From positions 21,824,119 to 21,888,118 of the forward strand of contig CM077648.1 of assembly GCA_039707465.1 (NCBI GenBank): a stretch of DNA of 64,000 bases, written 5' to 3'. The position numbers and the translations under genes are program-made. Position 1 is the first letter of the stretch. Every line of letters starts with the position of its first letter. The notes below the pieces were generated by a model. It worked only from the letters and a program-made list of their open reading frames with translations, was not told where the DNA came from and did not search any database. The stretch is from Rhabdophis nuchalis. Taxonomy: Eukaryota; Chordata; Lepidosauria; Squamata; Natricidae. This document shows, in pieces, positions 56,401-62,125 of this stretch.

Positions 56401-57509
56401 TTGAAAATATTTGGCCTTAAAAATTCTGCACTATTTAAGTATAGGACAAGTTTATGAAGAAGGCCTAAATCAGAGACCACCTTCTTTATGGAAGAGTTGA
56501 ACTCAATGATCTGGCCTGTACAGATCCGCCCCAAATTATGCTCCTGTGAAATAATTTTACTTTTTTCCCCTTTCCTAGCCGGTTCTATGGGATTCAATTA
56601 TAACTATAATTTTCTTGGTAAATTCAAAAGAAGAAAAAGGGAAGAAGTTAAGACAAGGATCTAAAAAAAAAGCAATTTTTGTCGCCTAGTTCGGAGACCG
56701 CAGGACGAGGAAACAAAGGGGCGTTGTGACAGCATTGGGAGCAGCCACGAAGATCAGGGATGGGAGCTGTGGAGGAAGGTCTTCTCCGTCGGTGTTTGGC
56801 CACTTTTTTGAGTCTGGAAGGCGCGGGGAAGAGAAGGAGACACAGGCCGGCGTAAGCGACACTCTCCGCTAGCTGGCACGGCGAATTACGGAGAAGTTAC
56901 GTCCAGGATGGGGGCCCAGAGTCCGACCGAGCTCCGCCCTCCACTCTTCTCGTGGTGAATTCTCCTCGCCCCGCACCCGCCGGTCCGTCTTCGGCCTTCC
57001 TCTCGCCACCTCACCCGTCACACGACCCCTCCTTCCCCGTCGCCCCCTCAACGCCCCCGCCCAAACTGTGACGGCACAAATCCTGGCCGCTCGCCTCACG
57101 CGCTCCGAGTCCGTCCCCCCCGCGTCCCCCCCTTTCCCGGGCCTCCCAGGTCTTCCCATCCTCCTCCCGCCAAGGCGCTCCATCGCACACGCCGGCGCCT
57201 TTCGCTCGCCGTACACACGCCGTCCGCGCGCCACACACACACACCACTTCCCAGGCCGCTGTCTGCCGCCCTCCCTCTTGGCCAACCATCTCTGCCCCCC
57301 CCTCCCCGCATTTGGGGCTTTTTGGCTGAGATTTTTGTGTCCCCGTCACCCCTCCCTTCAGGGCCGAGCGGTCTTTTCACAATCTTCACGGAAGTCTACA
57401 TGACAGAGCGAGGGCGGAGAAAAAGACGGCGGCAGAGGGAGGGAAAAGGGGGGGTAAACCGAAGGGAGGAAACGGGAATAAGGACACTCACCGGTTCCAC
57501 CGTCGCCAT
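28947..57509 (-). CDS. EIF4E: Eukaryotic translation initiation factor 4E, complete coding sequence in seven exons
   Basis: This gene encodes the cytoplasmic mRNA 5'-cap-binding subunit of eIF4F, which recruits eIF4G and the 40S ribosome. The coding exons are 57509-57492, 53197-53082, 48847-48752, 47779-47716, 47382-47269, 38057-37918 and 29061-28947. Every intron is GT-AG and phases join without a frame break, giving 663 nt (220 residues plus stop). The mammalian protein has 217 residues; the extra residues fall in the variable N-terminal tail encoded by exon 2. Cap-binding tryptophans are visible in SKTWQANL (exon 3) and [10 protein letters not shown] (exon 5). The eIF4G/4E-BP contact Trp lies in VEDFWA. 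The Mnk-site serine lies in [13 protein letters not shown] at the C terminus. The introns are rich in transposons, but no exon is disrupted. The start is the ATG of MATVEP in a CpG island. The call is secure; UTR limits are not. Confidence 0.97.
29062..30399. other. EIF4E: EIF4E intron 6, exon-7-proximal part
   Basis: AT-rich intronic sequence with no repeat I can assign. The rest of intron 6, to 37917, holds the MITE, the nested DIRS insertion and unique sequence. Confidence 0.5.
30400..30768 (+). mobile_element. Squamate TA-flanked MITE in EIF4E intron 6
   Basis: It runs CGTGTAATCCTCAACTTACA to AGTTGAGGATTACTTG, with TA at both borders. The interior matches the copies at 2704 and 9641 (CACATGACCCCAGGACACTG-type text). 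Confidence 0.75.
30810..30930 (-). repeat. Old tRNA-SINE-like repeat, part 1 (continues at 37468-37525)
   Basis: Text such as CAAAGTTATCCAGCTGGCTT and TCTCCTGATTTCTAGC (37468 onward) forms one degraded copy of a reptile SINE-like repeat. It is split by the TA-flanked element that carries the DIRS. In the opposite orientation the repeat has a tRNA-like GTAGTGGTTAAG box. The left limit is approximate. Confidence 0.5.
31073..31194 (+). repeat. DIRS left inverted terminal repeat (downstream end in coding sense)
   Basis: These 122 bp, from CAGAAGGTGGGGATAGCATC to CTCCTCCCAGCTT, are the reverse complement of 36852-36973 with very few or no differences. The left end has an extra outer segment (31035-31072) absent from the right end, as in known DIRS elements. 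Confidence 0.92.
31324..31411 (+). repeat. DIRS internal complementary region
   Basis: Positions 31324-31381 are the reverse complement of the left outer end (31035-31092). Positions 31382-31411 are the reverse complement of the right outer end (36944-36973). The region therefore mirrors the joined termini. In the DIRS-1 model it templates completion of the circular intermediate. Confidence 0.9.
31450..32913 (-). CDS. DIRS tyrosine recombinase
   Basis: This is a 487-codon frame. The first ~130 codons overlap the RT ORF and look like shadow sequence, so the functional start is probably near the segment [21 protein letters not shown]-like core-binding domain follows ([14 protein letters not shown], ~162-176). 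The catalytic domain shows the first Arg in [12 protein letters not shown] (~293-294), the HxxR pair in [10 protein letters not shown] (~423-426) and the nucleophile Tyr in [12 protein letters not shown] (~459). This enzyme integrates the circular double-stranded DIRS intermediate. All recognisable catalytic residues are intact. Confidence 0.92.
   Translation of the reverse strand: MAITSFSLPGHYQEVRCSGDRPVCHPGQQSAAQISLSVPLTGGGRGGRSSPSLATGAPLCLPPHCASAQGCQAHHVSQGGHCAGGPILAETAMVCGPPGVVSGPALEDSTRADLSVAGSPSAPGATVVTTDRVAVERGNLVRGLFSDRVVDTIQAARRPSTIRIYNATWRAFCGWCDTRAVDPRGASIPQVLDFLQAGFDRGLSPNTLRRQVAALSSVLAWDTGLSLAQHTTVKRFLKGAKNLRPTVVHRYPSWELQTVLGALTGAPFEPLLTIPVEYLTLKVVFLVAVTSARRISELQALSVREDLCRFFEDRVVLRLDPAFTPKVGSWFHRSQEIVLPTFCPDQGDSLGQQGHALDVRRALKTYIDRTGEFRRSESLFVAFQGQAVGRKVSISTIGRWIRSCIARAYLVSDLPVPPGITAHSTRSASTSAAWAAQASVAEICRAATWSSPSPFIQHYRLDKFAAAEADFGRRVLQSLYMERDGDQ
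32493..34517 (-). CDS. DIRS reverse transcriptase / RNase H / methyltransferase-like protein
   Basis: This is an intact 674-codon frame. Residues ~110-305 are a reverse transcriptase with [12 protein letters not shown] (first catalytic Asp) and CYLDDILVQ (catalytic pair, ~251-254). Residues ~410-530 are RNase H with [34 protein letters not shown] and the terminal Asp near [17 protein letters not shown]. Residues ~550-640 ([33 protein letters not shown]) match the Dam-like methyltransferase region known downstream of RNase H in DIRS elements. All RT and RNase H acidic residues are present. The 3' part overlaps the recombinase ORF by ~420 nt. Confidence 0.93.
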   Translation of the reverse strand: MIIIKGALGPRATLAFANALSLLGLNEVNRIGGPFEGGGTGLVADDNLHRFPIGGRLLHFAAQWDLTTSDVWVRDTVRFGLSLEFIASPPSFFIRSPVSGDPRRRRLMQEAIHHLLEIQAIQVVPKGQQRLGFYSTLFVIPKVSGGWRAILNLKMLNKFLKFRRFKMHSLLTILECLRGGDFLASVDLTEAYLHVPIHVDHRCYLRFCYASVHYQYRALPFGLSSAPRVFTKLLAVVAAHLRHVPVRVHCYLDDILVQSTSLESARADLQITLDTLRAHGFSVNFPKSHLTPTSRILHLGTWIDTVQEKVFLSDDRKVTLRGLVLQVWRDGRPSLATLSRLLGLMVSTFYIVPWARLHSRELQWFMAPFQRAESSTSLRRVALPEVVRASLRWWMSSAIDKGSSFRVADRIVITTDASLTGWGAHLDTYMGQGLWNRAETSLSINMLELRAIRLALRHFEALVRGCHVLILTDNMTAKAHINRQGGSRSRQLMHEARLLGTWAEARLLSLTAEHISGVDNVQADWLSRSVVDPAEWQLHPSLFQGITRRFGVPVIDLFATPDNSQLPRFLSRFRSPGAEGVDALRHPWPRGLLYAFPPTALLPRVVRRIMYLKADIVLVAPYWPRRPWFADLRALSVAPPWRIPPERISLWQGALQHPEPQWLQLTVWRLNGGI
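34381..35670 (-). CDS. DIRS gag-like ORF, C-terminal frame
   Basis: This is a 429-codon open frame. From roughly codon 35 it reads as a structured Gag-like protein: an acidic linker ([19 protein letters not shown]), a helical central part with [11 protein letters not shown] and [12 protein letters not shown], and an Arg/Gly/Phe-rich C-terminal tail ([17 protein letters not shown]) likely to bind nucleic acid. The end overlaps the RT ORF by about 137 nt in another frame, as expected for DIRS elements. The first ~35 codons overlap the upstream gag frame. Confidence 0.7.
   Translation of the reverse strand: MAGLWSAQPPTRSSSRALFPGHYFRGHKAGHIGGLQERAPQPTAPARAIAQIPVEGQQLSGEAPTDELQSPSLGSEDGDFREVSLSDDEGAPQDKPKKVGLFPPELFTPLLAKAKVASAIETPAGSTTAPTPSTSKSAWFREHPRRTEAIPIPQLFLDAVQRQWGAPTAGPAPSVSDKRLYNVDESLDKLLLWPSVDSPISTLQSATNLPGSQEEVLKPEDKRADQTLQRGHQAAAWAVRAATAASFFSRSSLTWLQQLQARIPADDVRAHQDLNKVIAATQFSSDATLSATKFAARAMTSSVASRRLLWLRQWQADVRHKWKLATGPFQGSHLFGDSLTPLLIEGRDKRKVLPSTLRRGFPRAGPYNRRQSFRPQEYNGYPRAYDYNQGGFRSQGNFGFRQRPQPFRSQRGQQNRRPFRGGGNRFGRR
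35322..36164 (-). CDS. DIRS gag-like ORF, N-terminal frame
   Basis: This 280-codon open frame begins [18 protein letters not shown] (alternative Met at codon 14). It has a Lys-rich segment ([15 protein letters not shown]) and Pro-rich stretches, as in low-complexity DIRS Gag proteins. I recognise no enzyme motif. The natural-looking protein seems to leave this frame near 35,560-35,580 and continue in the frame of the 34381-35670 ORF; the rest of this frame looks like shadow sequence. It is therefore the first half of a frameshifted gag, either mutated or translated by frameshifting. Confidence 0.65.
   Translation of the reverse strand: MSFRTSLIAKRVLMAENGRVASEPTAEPQPAQNLVPSMDALQQSTPLGVQSGARLRENSRDSSKSQKDSKGEKSKKPAKAKAKTKHLNTSELQAQLPHASPTVRALAVPSPGRDLNSGPFSPLLTIDTSGLWGSASRSPSVGPPGSSNRGPEAFYAPPGVAPPMDWQAYGALNHRPAAPAAPYFQDIISEAIRQGISAACRSVPRNPRHRPELLPRSLWRGNNFRGKLRLTNYKAPLWGRRMVILGRSVSQMMRVPHKISQKRWASSPPSFSPLFWQKPR
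36167..36363 (+). repeat. Tandem array of YY1-like AAAATGGCGGC motifs in DIRS leader
   Basis: Seven copies of C-A-A-(A/G)-A-T-G-G-C-G-(G/C)-C or a degenerate form begin at 36167, 36199, 36230, 36261, 36295, 36324 and 36351. Spacing is 32, 31, 31, 34, 29 and 27 bp. They lie just upstream of the gag ATG, with the ATGG core on the strand opposite to the ORFs. The motif resembles the YY1 consensus (AAGATGGCGGC). Binding is inference. Confidence 0.6.
36852..36973 (-). repeat. DIRS right inverted terminal repeat (upstream end in coding sense)
   Basis: The inverted partner of 31073-31194. It contains CTTATATAGGGCCCC, a TATA-like sequence at equivalent positions in both repeats. The element ends at or just after GGAGA (36973-36977). 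Confidence 0.92.
36986..37175. repeat. Imperfect ~190-bp palindrome inside the host DNA element
   Basis: The outer arms match as GTGCCTTTTACCTTTC against GAAAGGTAAAAGGCAC. The inner arms match as CTCGCTATTGTGTCCA against TGGACACAATAGCGAG. Further in, A-rich and T-rich runs flank a CGCGCG-containing centre. Indels displace the arms by a few bases. Confidence 0.7.
37468..37525 (-). repeat. Old tRNA-SINE-like repeat, part 2
   Basis: Continuation of the repeat interrupted at 30930, reading TGCTATACCAAACTGGCTTT at its end. The same family appears degraded at 26250-26420 and, in opposite orientation, near 59195-59280. Confidence 0.5.
37918..38057 (-). CDS. EIF4E: EIF4E coding exon 6
   Basis: The exon encodes [18 protein letters not shown] through [16 protein letters not shown]. 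It includes the basic residues (NVRTKGDK) that bind the cap phosphates. The donor is GTAAGT after AGG and the acceptor is TTTTGTAG. Glycine is split across the junction to exon 7. Confidence 0.95.
38058..40397. other. EIF4E: EIF4E intron 5, exon-6-proximal part
   Basis: Mostly unique sequence with moderate GC at 38,700-40,350. Short frames there show no recognisable protein. Confidence 0.5.
40398..40543 (+). mobile_element. L2-like LINE, outer copy, left part
   Basis: The plus strand encodes [17 protein letters not shown] and [20 protein letters not shown], the RT region before the catalytic motif. The sequence stops at an oppositely oriented L2-like insertion and resumes at 43142 with the next RT residues ([20 protein letters not shown]). 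Confidence 0.88.
40544..43141 (-). mobile_element. L2-like LINE, inner copy, 2.6 kb, endonuclease C-terminus to 3' tail
   Basis: On the minus strand two overlapping frames (43130-42555 and 42736-40814) carry [19 protein letters not shown] (an apurinic-endonuclease motif), [53 protein letters not shown] (RT catalytic pair) and [18 protein letters not shown]. The 640-codon frame is long, but a local frame problem near the RT motif 'HGILL' and the split at 42,600 show that it is disabled. The 3' tail is CCCCGCCCTTCTCC on the plus strand. Confidence 0.9.
43142..44442 (+). mobile_element. L2-like LINE, outer copy, right part to 3' tail
   Basis: Frames 43145-43432 and 43423-44229 encode [35 protein letters not shown] and [20 protein letters not shown] to the C terminus, with one small frameshift near 43,425. 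The tail (CGCCCCGAGTCCC) is followed by about ten AAAT units (44401-44442). Confidence 0.9.
44400..44442 (+). repeat. (AAAT)n microsatellite at LINE tail
   Basis: About ten uninterrupted AAAT units at the 3' terminus of the L2-like LINE. Confidence 0.95.
44480..44580 (-). mobile_element. Squamate TA MITE remnant
   Basis: TTGAGGACCAGTCATTTCTT and GTTGTAACTTCAAATGGTTG resemble the MITE right end. Only a diverged piece remains. Confidence 0.4.
44581..45904. other. EIF4E: EIF4E intron 5, unique sequence
   Basis: AT-rich intronic sequence without recognised features. Confidence 0.4.
45913..46183 (+). mobile_element. hAT-type MITE with perfect 8-bp duplication
   Basis: TCCTATGG occurs exactly at 45905-45912 and 46184-46191. 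The element begins CAGGAGTCCCTGAGCCGTGG and ends GGAGCGCTG. It has no coding capacity and is related to 17686-17962. Confidence 0.8.
46316..46385 (+). mobile_element. Minimal hAT fold-back MITE, 70 bp
   Basis: CAGAGGTTCCCAAACTTGGC at one end and its exact complement at the other. The arms AACTTGGCAACTTTAAGA / TCTTAAAGTTGCCAAGTT surround a very short loop. Flanks ATATATAT and GTATATAT are a 7/8 duplication. Confidence 0.8.
47075..47133 (+). mobile_element. CR1 LINE 3' terminal fragment
   Basis: GTTGGACTAAAAGACCTCCA and AGGTCTCTTCCAGCTCTGTT match the CR1 3' end in forward orientation, close to EIF4E exon 5 in intron 5. Confidence 0.7.
47269..47382 (-). CDS. EIF4E: EIF4E coding exon 5 (second cap-binding Trp-Glu)
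   Basis: This 38-codon exon encodes [18 protein letters not shown] through [12 protein letters not shown]. The WE pair that sandwiches and hydrogen-bonds the m7G base is present. The donor is GTAAGT and the acceptor is TTTTAG. Both ends are in phase 0. Confidence 0.95.
47383..47715. other. EIF4E: EIF4E intron 4
   Basis: Short (333 bp) AT-rich intron with no insertion. Confidence 0.7.
47716..47779 (-). CDS. EIF4E: EIF4E coding exon 4
   Basis: This 64-nt exon encodes [20 protein letters not shown] followed by Lys. It matches the vertebrate EIF4E sequence and ends in phase 0. The donor is GTATGT and the acceptor is CCAAAAAAG, a weak polypyrimidine context. Confidence 0.93.
47780..48751. other. 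EIF4E: EIF4E intron 3
   Basis: 972-bp intron, AT-rich, with no recognised repeat. Confidence 0.6.
48752..48847 (-). CDS. EIF4E: EIF4E coding exon 3 (first cap-binding Trp)
   Basis: The exon encodes [18 protein letters not shown] and then [12 protein letters not shown]. It contains the first cap-stacking Trp and the dorsal-face Trp that contacts eIF4G and 4E-BPs. The donor is GTAAGT. The acceptor follows a run of T's on the coding strand. Confidence 0.95.
49818..50055 (+). mobile_element. TIR/TA DNA element, ~238 bp
   Basis: It starts CCATGTTTTCCTGAAAACAA and ends ATCAGGGAAACAGGG, with TA on both sides. It is the same family as the element that hosts the DIRS at 30931-37465. Repeated GGGGAGGTCTTATTA blocks are internal. 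Confidence 0.65.
50600..50746 (+). mobile_element. hAT-type MITE remnant
   Basis: CAGTGGCCCCCAAACCTTTG, CACCAGGGACCGGTAACACG and GAAGATCCCTG match a dispersed amniote hAT MITE. No flanking duplication is evident. Confidence 0.5.
51714..52656 (+). mobile_element. hAT-type nonautonomous element, 943 bp, with perfect 8-bp duplication
   Basis: GTCCACAG occurs exactly at 51706-51713 and 52657-52664. The ends CAGGGTGGATTTGATTTAAA and TGATTTTTATCCACCCTG are inverted. The interior is AT-rich and noncoding, with three near-identical 22-bp AAAAAATCCTATTTAAATTT-type blocks at 52558-52615. Confidence 0.8.
53082..53197 (-). CDS. EIF4E: EIF4E coding exon 2 (variable N-terminal tail)
   Basis: The acceptor is CTAG before GAAACC and the donor is CAG followed by GTGGGG. 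The exon encodes the flexible tail, ending in YVKHPLQNR, the conserved start of the folded domain. The tail has a short Lys-Thr-Glu repeat ([10 protein letters not shown]) that looks like a small internal expansion relative to mammals. Arg is split 2+1 across the junction. Confidence 0.95.
53198..53999. other. EIF4E: EIF4E intron 1, exon-2-proximal part
   Basis: AT-rich sequence without recognised features. Confidence 0.4.
54000..54622 (+). mobile_element. Composite repeat related to the squamate TA MITE
   Basis: CACTCACTTAATGACCACAT at the left and TCATTAACCATGGACTACCTG at the right resemble MITE ends, but the interior differs. It may be an independent subfamily, or two partial copies around other sequence. 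Confidence 0.4.
54829..54945 (+). mobile_element. hAT-type MITE, 117 bp, with perfect 8-bp duplication
   Basis: TGCTAGAG occurs exactly at 54821-54828 and 54946-54953. The ends are CAGGGGTGTCAAACTCGTGG and GCGAGTTTGATGCTCCTG. It is the same family as 24205-24328. Confidence 0.85.
55055..55318 (+). mobile_element. L2-like LINE 3' UTR and tail
   Basis: Starting CATCTTTTCCAGCAGGCCGG (ORF end) and ending CACCGCCCCGAGTCTCTTCG followed by an AAAT microsatellite (about 55287-55318). The copy is severely 5'-truncated. Confidence 0.8.
55319..56689. other. EIF4E: EIF4E intron 1, unique sequence
   Basis: AT-rich sequence with no recognised feature up to the CpG island. Confidence 0.4.
57492..57509 (-). 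CDS. EIF4E: EIF4E coding exon 1 (MATVEP)
   Basis: The exon begins with ATG at 57509-57507 and encodes six residues. It ends at CCG, followed by the donor GTGAGT. The exon boundary falls where it does in mammalian EIF4E, after residue 6 and in phase 0. It sits within a CpG island and the 5' UTR continues upstream for an unknown distance. Confidence 0.95.
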
Positions 57510-57592
57510 CTTAGATCGCTCTGATCGCACAAGCGCTGAGGGGAGGAGAGAGGTAAAAGGGGAAGGCGGATAACAAATCAGGTTCGAAAACG

Positions 57593-57597
57593 ATTGG
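57593..57597 (-). promoter_or_regulatory. CCAAT box (NF-Y type)
   Basis: ATTGG on the plus strand reads CCAAT towards EIF4E, about 85 nt upstream of its ATG. An NRF1-like GCGCGTGCGC follows at 57642-57651. Both are common in CpG-island promoters. Confidence 0.4.
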
Positions 57598-57609
57598 CCG
57601 GTGGAGAGT

Positions 57610-57615
57610 CACGTG
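57610..57615. promoter_or_regulatory. E-box CACGTG, proximal EIF4E promoter
   Basis: A perfect palindromic CACGTG lies about 100 nt upstream of the EIF4E ATG. Mammalian EIF4E is a known Myc target with two promoter E-boxes of this sequence. Function here is inference. Confidence 0.6.
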
Positions 57616-57711
57616 GAGGCGGCGGCCGTTTTGGCGGCTCGGCGCGTGCGCAAGCCCGGTGCGGAGAGGGGGGGTTGGTGCCCGCTGCCAGAGGGAGCAG
57701 AAGCAGCAGCG

Positions 57712-57729
57712 ACTTCTGGGAATTGTAGT
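57712..57729 (-). promoter_or_regulatory. ZNF143/THAP11-type element
   Basis: On the minus strand this reads ACTACAATTCCCAGAAGT, a close match to the ACTACAATTCCCAG core bound by ZNF143 at many housekeeping promoters. It lies about 200 bp upstream of the EIF4E ATG, between the two E-boxes. Confidence 0.6.
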
Positions 57730-57782
57730 CTCGGGTTATTTTTTTCCCCCCTCTCCCCACCTTCCCTTTCCAGGAGAGAAAT

Positions 57783-57788
57783 CACGTG
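57783..57788. promoter_or_regulatory. E-box CACGTG, distal EIF4E promoter
   Basis: A second perfect CACGTG lies about 275 nt upstream of the ATG, 173 bp from the first. The paired arrangement resembles the mammalian EIF4E promoter. Confidence 0.55.
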
Positions 57789-58080
57789 GGAAAGGCAGAC
57801 AGGGGCATGTCAGGCTGAGGCGAGGTTCCTCAGAGTGGGGAAAAGTGACTCCTCGAGTCCGAAATTGGCAATTGCCGGAGCAGCCTGCGGGTGTGACCTC
57901 TGCATCCCCCCGCCGATGCCCGGCCTGACGGCGCAGCTGGTCCTTTTCTGTCACAGGGTGTCAGCATGTGTGATGCAAGCCGCCCCTCGTCTCTCCGGTC
58001 GCCACCATTCAGCTCCCTATCCAAAATCGGAAAGCGAGCCGGGAAGGCGAGGGAGCGATCAGTTGATTCTTTCACCTGCG

Positions 58081-60611
58081 GGTTTTAATCGTACCCGAAG
58101 CAGAGGATATATCCTGGACTCCTAGGGATAATTTGACGAGGGACCTACATTAGCCCGCCAGTCTAGCCATGGTGTTTTCCTTGAAATACCCACTTTCGGT
58201 ATAGGAACAGATTCCAGCGCAGCTGCCCAATTTTTGGCTTACTCTGTGTTTTCATTAACAGTGCTGTCTTTGTGATCTTGAGTTGAGATAGATCTCCATC
58301 CCTCTGAAAGCCTGTGGTGAGCAACTGTCACATTGTAGGTGGGCAGCCCTATTAGTCTTTGGGAGGGGTGCACAAAATCTGGAGGAGAGGAGCCCCTTTT
58401 CCAATTAACACATTTTATTTTACGTTGTTAGTGAAAAAAGTGCTAGCAAACTCCTGATTTTTTACCATGCTGATTGTGGGATGATGGAAGCTGAAACTGA
58501 ATATATCCAGCAAACTGACCAAAGGAAGACTTATATAATAAACATTTTGAAGAAAAGAGTATATCACTCAGACAAACCATTCTGTACACAACTGAAGACA
58601 GGATCCAATCTGGGTTGGTCACAGAGACCATTTATTTTCATTCAAAACTGAAGACAATTTGTTGCAAAATTCATTTAGTTATTCTTGTCAGAAAGGAAAA
58701 ACAATCTGAATGCATCTAAACACTTGTACAATAAACCAAGTCACATATTCAAAAATATCAGCACCGTATCTTCATCCCATTTCATTTTTTGTTGTATTGT
58801 AAATTTCTTTGTGTGAAGGTTTTGAGGTGCCCAGAATCATTGAGAGTTGAGTGGCATAAAGTTGAATAAAGTATCTATCCAGGAAACAAGTCTTATGAGC
58901 TGCTGTATAGAAAAGGAACAATGTATATTATGTAATGTTATCTTATAGTACTTCAATGGTCCAAAGACCTGTCCAGTCTTCGATTATTCTGTCTGTACTA
59001 TAATAGAGTTTATTCAACCCGATGGAGTGTGTTACACACTGAGATTATATCAGCCATATTCCTGTTTCAAGGAATTCCATTGCAAAATGTGGTATAAATT
59101 TCTGCCGCAAATTATACCATTTCCCCAGATTACATAATGACTGCATTCTAGTTCAATGTTTAAATTTCATTTTGAGTGATAAATTTTAACACTGTAAAAA
59201 GAGAGCCAGTTTGGTATAGTGAAGTATGTCGCATTAGAAAGTAAAACCAACATAACTCTTGGGCCATTTAACCTTATTACCTAGGTATTTAAAGTCACTA
59301 ATTAATGTAAAGGAAAGGCAGATGGCAACACGTGTCTCAGTAGGTAGCACCAAGAAATATCCAATTAAGAATGCAAAATGATACTGAAATAGGTGAAATG
59401 GCATTCCCCAAGGTATTAGATTTCATTGAAAGCATAGCCACAAGTAAAAAGTAGTCAGTGGGAGATGGCCAGATCCCCATGCCTGATATTATTAACACTG
59501 TCGATGAGATATCATAGACTATTCCTGTAGCAAGACTTGAGTCAGACAAATATAACTTTAAAACTGAAACAGCTGAAGATTATGTAAATTCCTGCTACAA
59601 CAAGAGGGCAAGTCTCCTAAAAACAGTAGAATGTCTTCATATTGGAAATACCAAGCAGTGAGGATAAACCTTGACAATGAAATCTGGATGTTTATTCAGG
59701 ATTCCTATCAAATAAAGATTGGATAAAATGGTCATTACTGATTCTCTTTATGAATATGTGGCAAAGTGGGATAAAGAGAAAAGGAAAATTCTTGAGAATG
59801 AAATGAGTGTCAGTGAAACACTACTGAATCAATGTATATACCAGTATATTCATTATTTATGATGTGTGAAGGAATAGGAAATGTTGCATTAATACATCTT
59901 CAATGTACAGCATAAAACATCTTTCAATGCCTTACTTTATTGTTTCTGATCAGAAAGGAATGTTGAGTTGAATATTTCATTATACACTACACTTACTGTA
60001 CACATTTTAATATAACTTCAAAATATATCCTTTATTTTATTCTTAATCTTTAATTGATGTGCCGTTTCTCTGATCCCCTTTTGACAATTTTCTGCTTACA
60101 CTTTCTCTTTTGATTTCAGGACAATATAAGAATTGAAATAAAAATGTAGCATTCTGATGGATAATGTGCAATATGGTAAACTATTGTGAAGATTTGTTTG
60201 TTTATTTACTATGGAATTTCCTTCAGACAGAAATTTAACTGTGCTATGGTATCATGTACACTTAAAAGTTCTTTTTTAAAGCTACCTATAAATATTATAA
60301 TCCATTCTCCCCAAAAACCAATCACAGAAGAAAAAGGACCATCAAACCTATCCTTGTCATGGAGTTTGCATTCCTTAAGGTCATAGTGTTCAAATGAAAT
60401 AATTTTATTGTTAATTAGTTTGTTAGGATGTTAATGAAAAATCAAAATGACACAAATGATAAAAGCCTAACAATAAATATCTAACAACACTATTACACTT
60501 TGTCTTTTAAAAAGACAACCATTTTGCCTTTATCTCAAGATAGTATAGTAATACACTGTAAACACATAATAATTTAATCAAAAGTGGTTTTATATTTCAA
60601 TCTTATATATA
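58081..60611. other. EIF4E-METAP1 intergenic, unique sequence
   Basis: Falls back to AT-rich composition just outside the island. Apart from the degraded SINE at 59195-59285 I see no feature. Confidence 0.4.
59195..59285 (+). repeat. Degraded tRNA-SINE-like repeat
   Basis: GAGAGCCAGTTTGGTATAGT at the start and TTGGGCCATTTAACC near the end match the same tRNA-derived family in the forward orientation. Internal sequence is diverged. Confidence 0.4.
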
Positions 60612-61080
60612 TTTTATATTTATATTTATATTTATTCAATTTATATCCCGCCCTTCTCCGAATGGACCCAGGGCGGCGCACAGGAAAGTTAAAACAATAT
60701 ACAACAATACAAAAATACCAAAATACAAAATTTAAAAATCTATTAAATATGGAATCCTGCGCTAAAACCAATTAAAACCCCCCTTTTTAAAAACTATCTA
60801 TACTAGTCCACAGTGGAGGCTATGAAAGGCCGGCTTGGTGAAATAAATGTGTTTTCAAACACTGGCGGAAGAGGCGGAGGTCAGTGATGGTACGAAGTTC
60901 AGGGGGTAGGTCGTTCCACAGGGCAGGGCCCGCCACAGAGAAGGCCCTTCCCCTGGGTGTCGCCAGCCGGCATTGTCCGGCCGACGGCATCCTGAGAAGG
61001 CCCTCTCTGTGGGAGCGTATCGGTCTGAGGGATGTATGGGGCAGGAGACGGTCTCGCATGTAACTAGGTCCCGAGCCAGC
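60612..61080 (-). mobile_element. L2-like LINE 3' end, 5'-truncated
   Basis: The tail (TTTATATCCCGCCCTTCTCC) lies at the left after a TTTATA repeat. The minus strand encodes an open frame [20 protein letters not shown] to [20 protein letters not shown], so this is one of the less decayed copies. Confidence 0.88.
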
Positions 61081-62125
61081 AGTTTACTCGGAAGCAGTTT
61101 AGCCAAATCTTTTTGTTTTATCAAAAAAAGTCTTCTTCCAATGAATTCAATTCAGTTAGATCCATATTTTGGGATAATATTGCATTTAACTGAGAATGCA
61201 AAATATTGGACAGAATTACTCACAATGACAGAATTCACAGTTCTGAAACCAAACAATAGTTTAAAAATTGTTCATGCTGAATCATGAAATTTTGTTAATA
61301 TAGTATATATTTATGATGGTTGTTTAAAATATTTTATATTTTAAAATGCACTCAAGGGTATTAATTGAAAAAAAACAAAAGACACCAAAATAATTAAACT
61401 TTCAAATAAAGTTAGTGACCAGTCATGAACAACCAGAAGCCAAACTTGCAAAATTGTTTCTTGCCATCCTCTGCAACACCCAATGATGCACTTCATCTCA
61501 TTACCTTTTTTTATCTTTTTGTATTTTTGTGGGTGAATTTGGACTGGAGATTCTTCCAAATAAAACAAGAGCTTGCAGAAACTTATTTTTATTTTCAAAT
61601 CATAACTATGGGGCTGAGAAATGCTCTAGGAAACAAAAGGTATGCCACATAGTATGTGGCAGGCGTGTCATCTTCTAATTTATTTATTTATAATGAAAAT
61701 GATATTTTAAAAAATAAAGTCAATTGGAAAATGGAGCCTCCCTAGGCTGTGCTTCGAGTGTATACAAGCACGCAGGTGTCCCAGGGCAGCCTATGGCCTA
61801 CCAGTGAATTAGTTGGATTTTTTTTTTTAAAAACCTGTATGTAACAGATTCAGAAGGACTATCTCCAAATGTGATATTTTTTATTTCGGGATTTTTGTTT
61901 CTGATGTTAAGCATTGATTTTCCTTTGATCTTTTCCCATGCTAATGGAGCATTTTACTTCTCTTTAAAGAATGTGGATGAGAAAGATTGGAACGCCACTG
62001 TAAATCAGCTGGCTTTATATTAGAAGGCTTTTTTTCTCCTCTCCTTCCACCCTTAACATCCTCTACCAAGTACGGAAAACATAACCTGTCCTTTAAGTCC
62101 CAGCAAACCCAAGAATACTTTACAC
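61081..62125. other. Intergenic sequence without recognised features
   Basis: AT-rich unique-looking sequence. Confidence 0.4.

Larger units (their letters stand above)
56690..58080. promoter_or_regulatory. EIF4E: CpG island spanning EIF4E promoter, exon 1 and start of intron 1
   Basis: The sequence switches abruptly from AT-rich to GC-rich with frequent CpG from about 56,690 to 58,080. This stretch includes the EIF4E start codon at 57509. Antisense open frames in the island are compositional. No TATA box is obvious near the start, which fits a dispersed CpG-island promoter. Confidence 0.8.

Noticed and set aside
56869..57403. Several 100+ codon frames on both strands near EIF4E exon 1
   Set aside because: They come from the stop-poor composition of the CpG island, contain no domain and overlap EIF4E intron 1.
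57601..58125. 174-codon plus-strand frame upstream of EIF4E
   Set aside because: It lies in the CpG-island promoter, is Pro/Ser/Arg-rich and has no recognisable family; noncoding is more likely.
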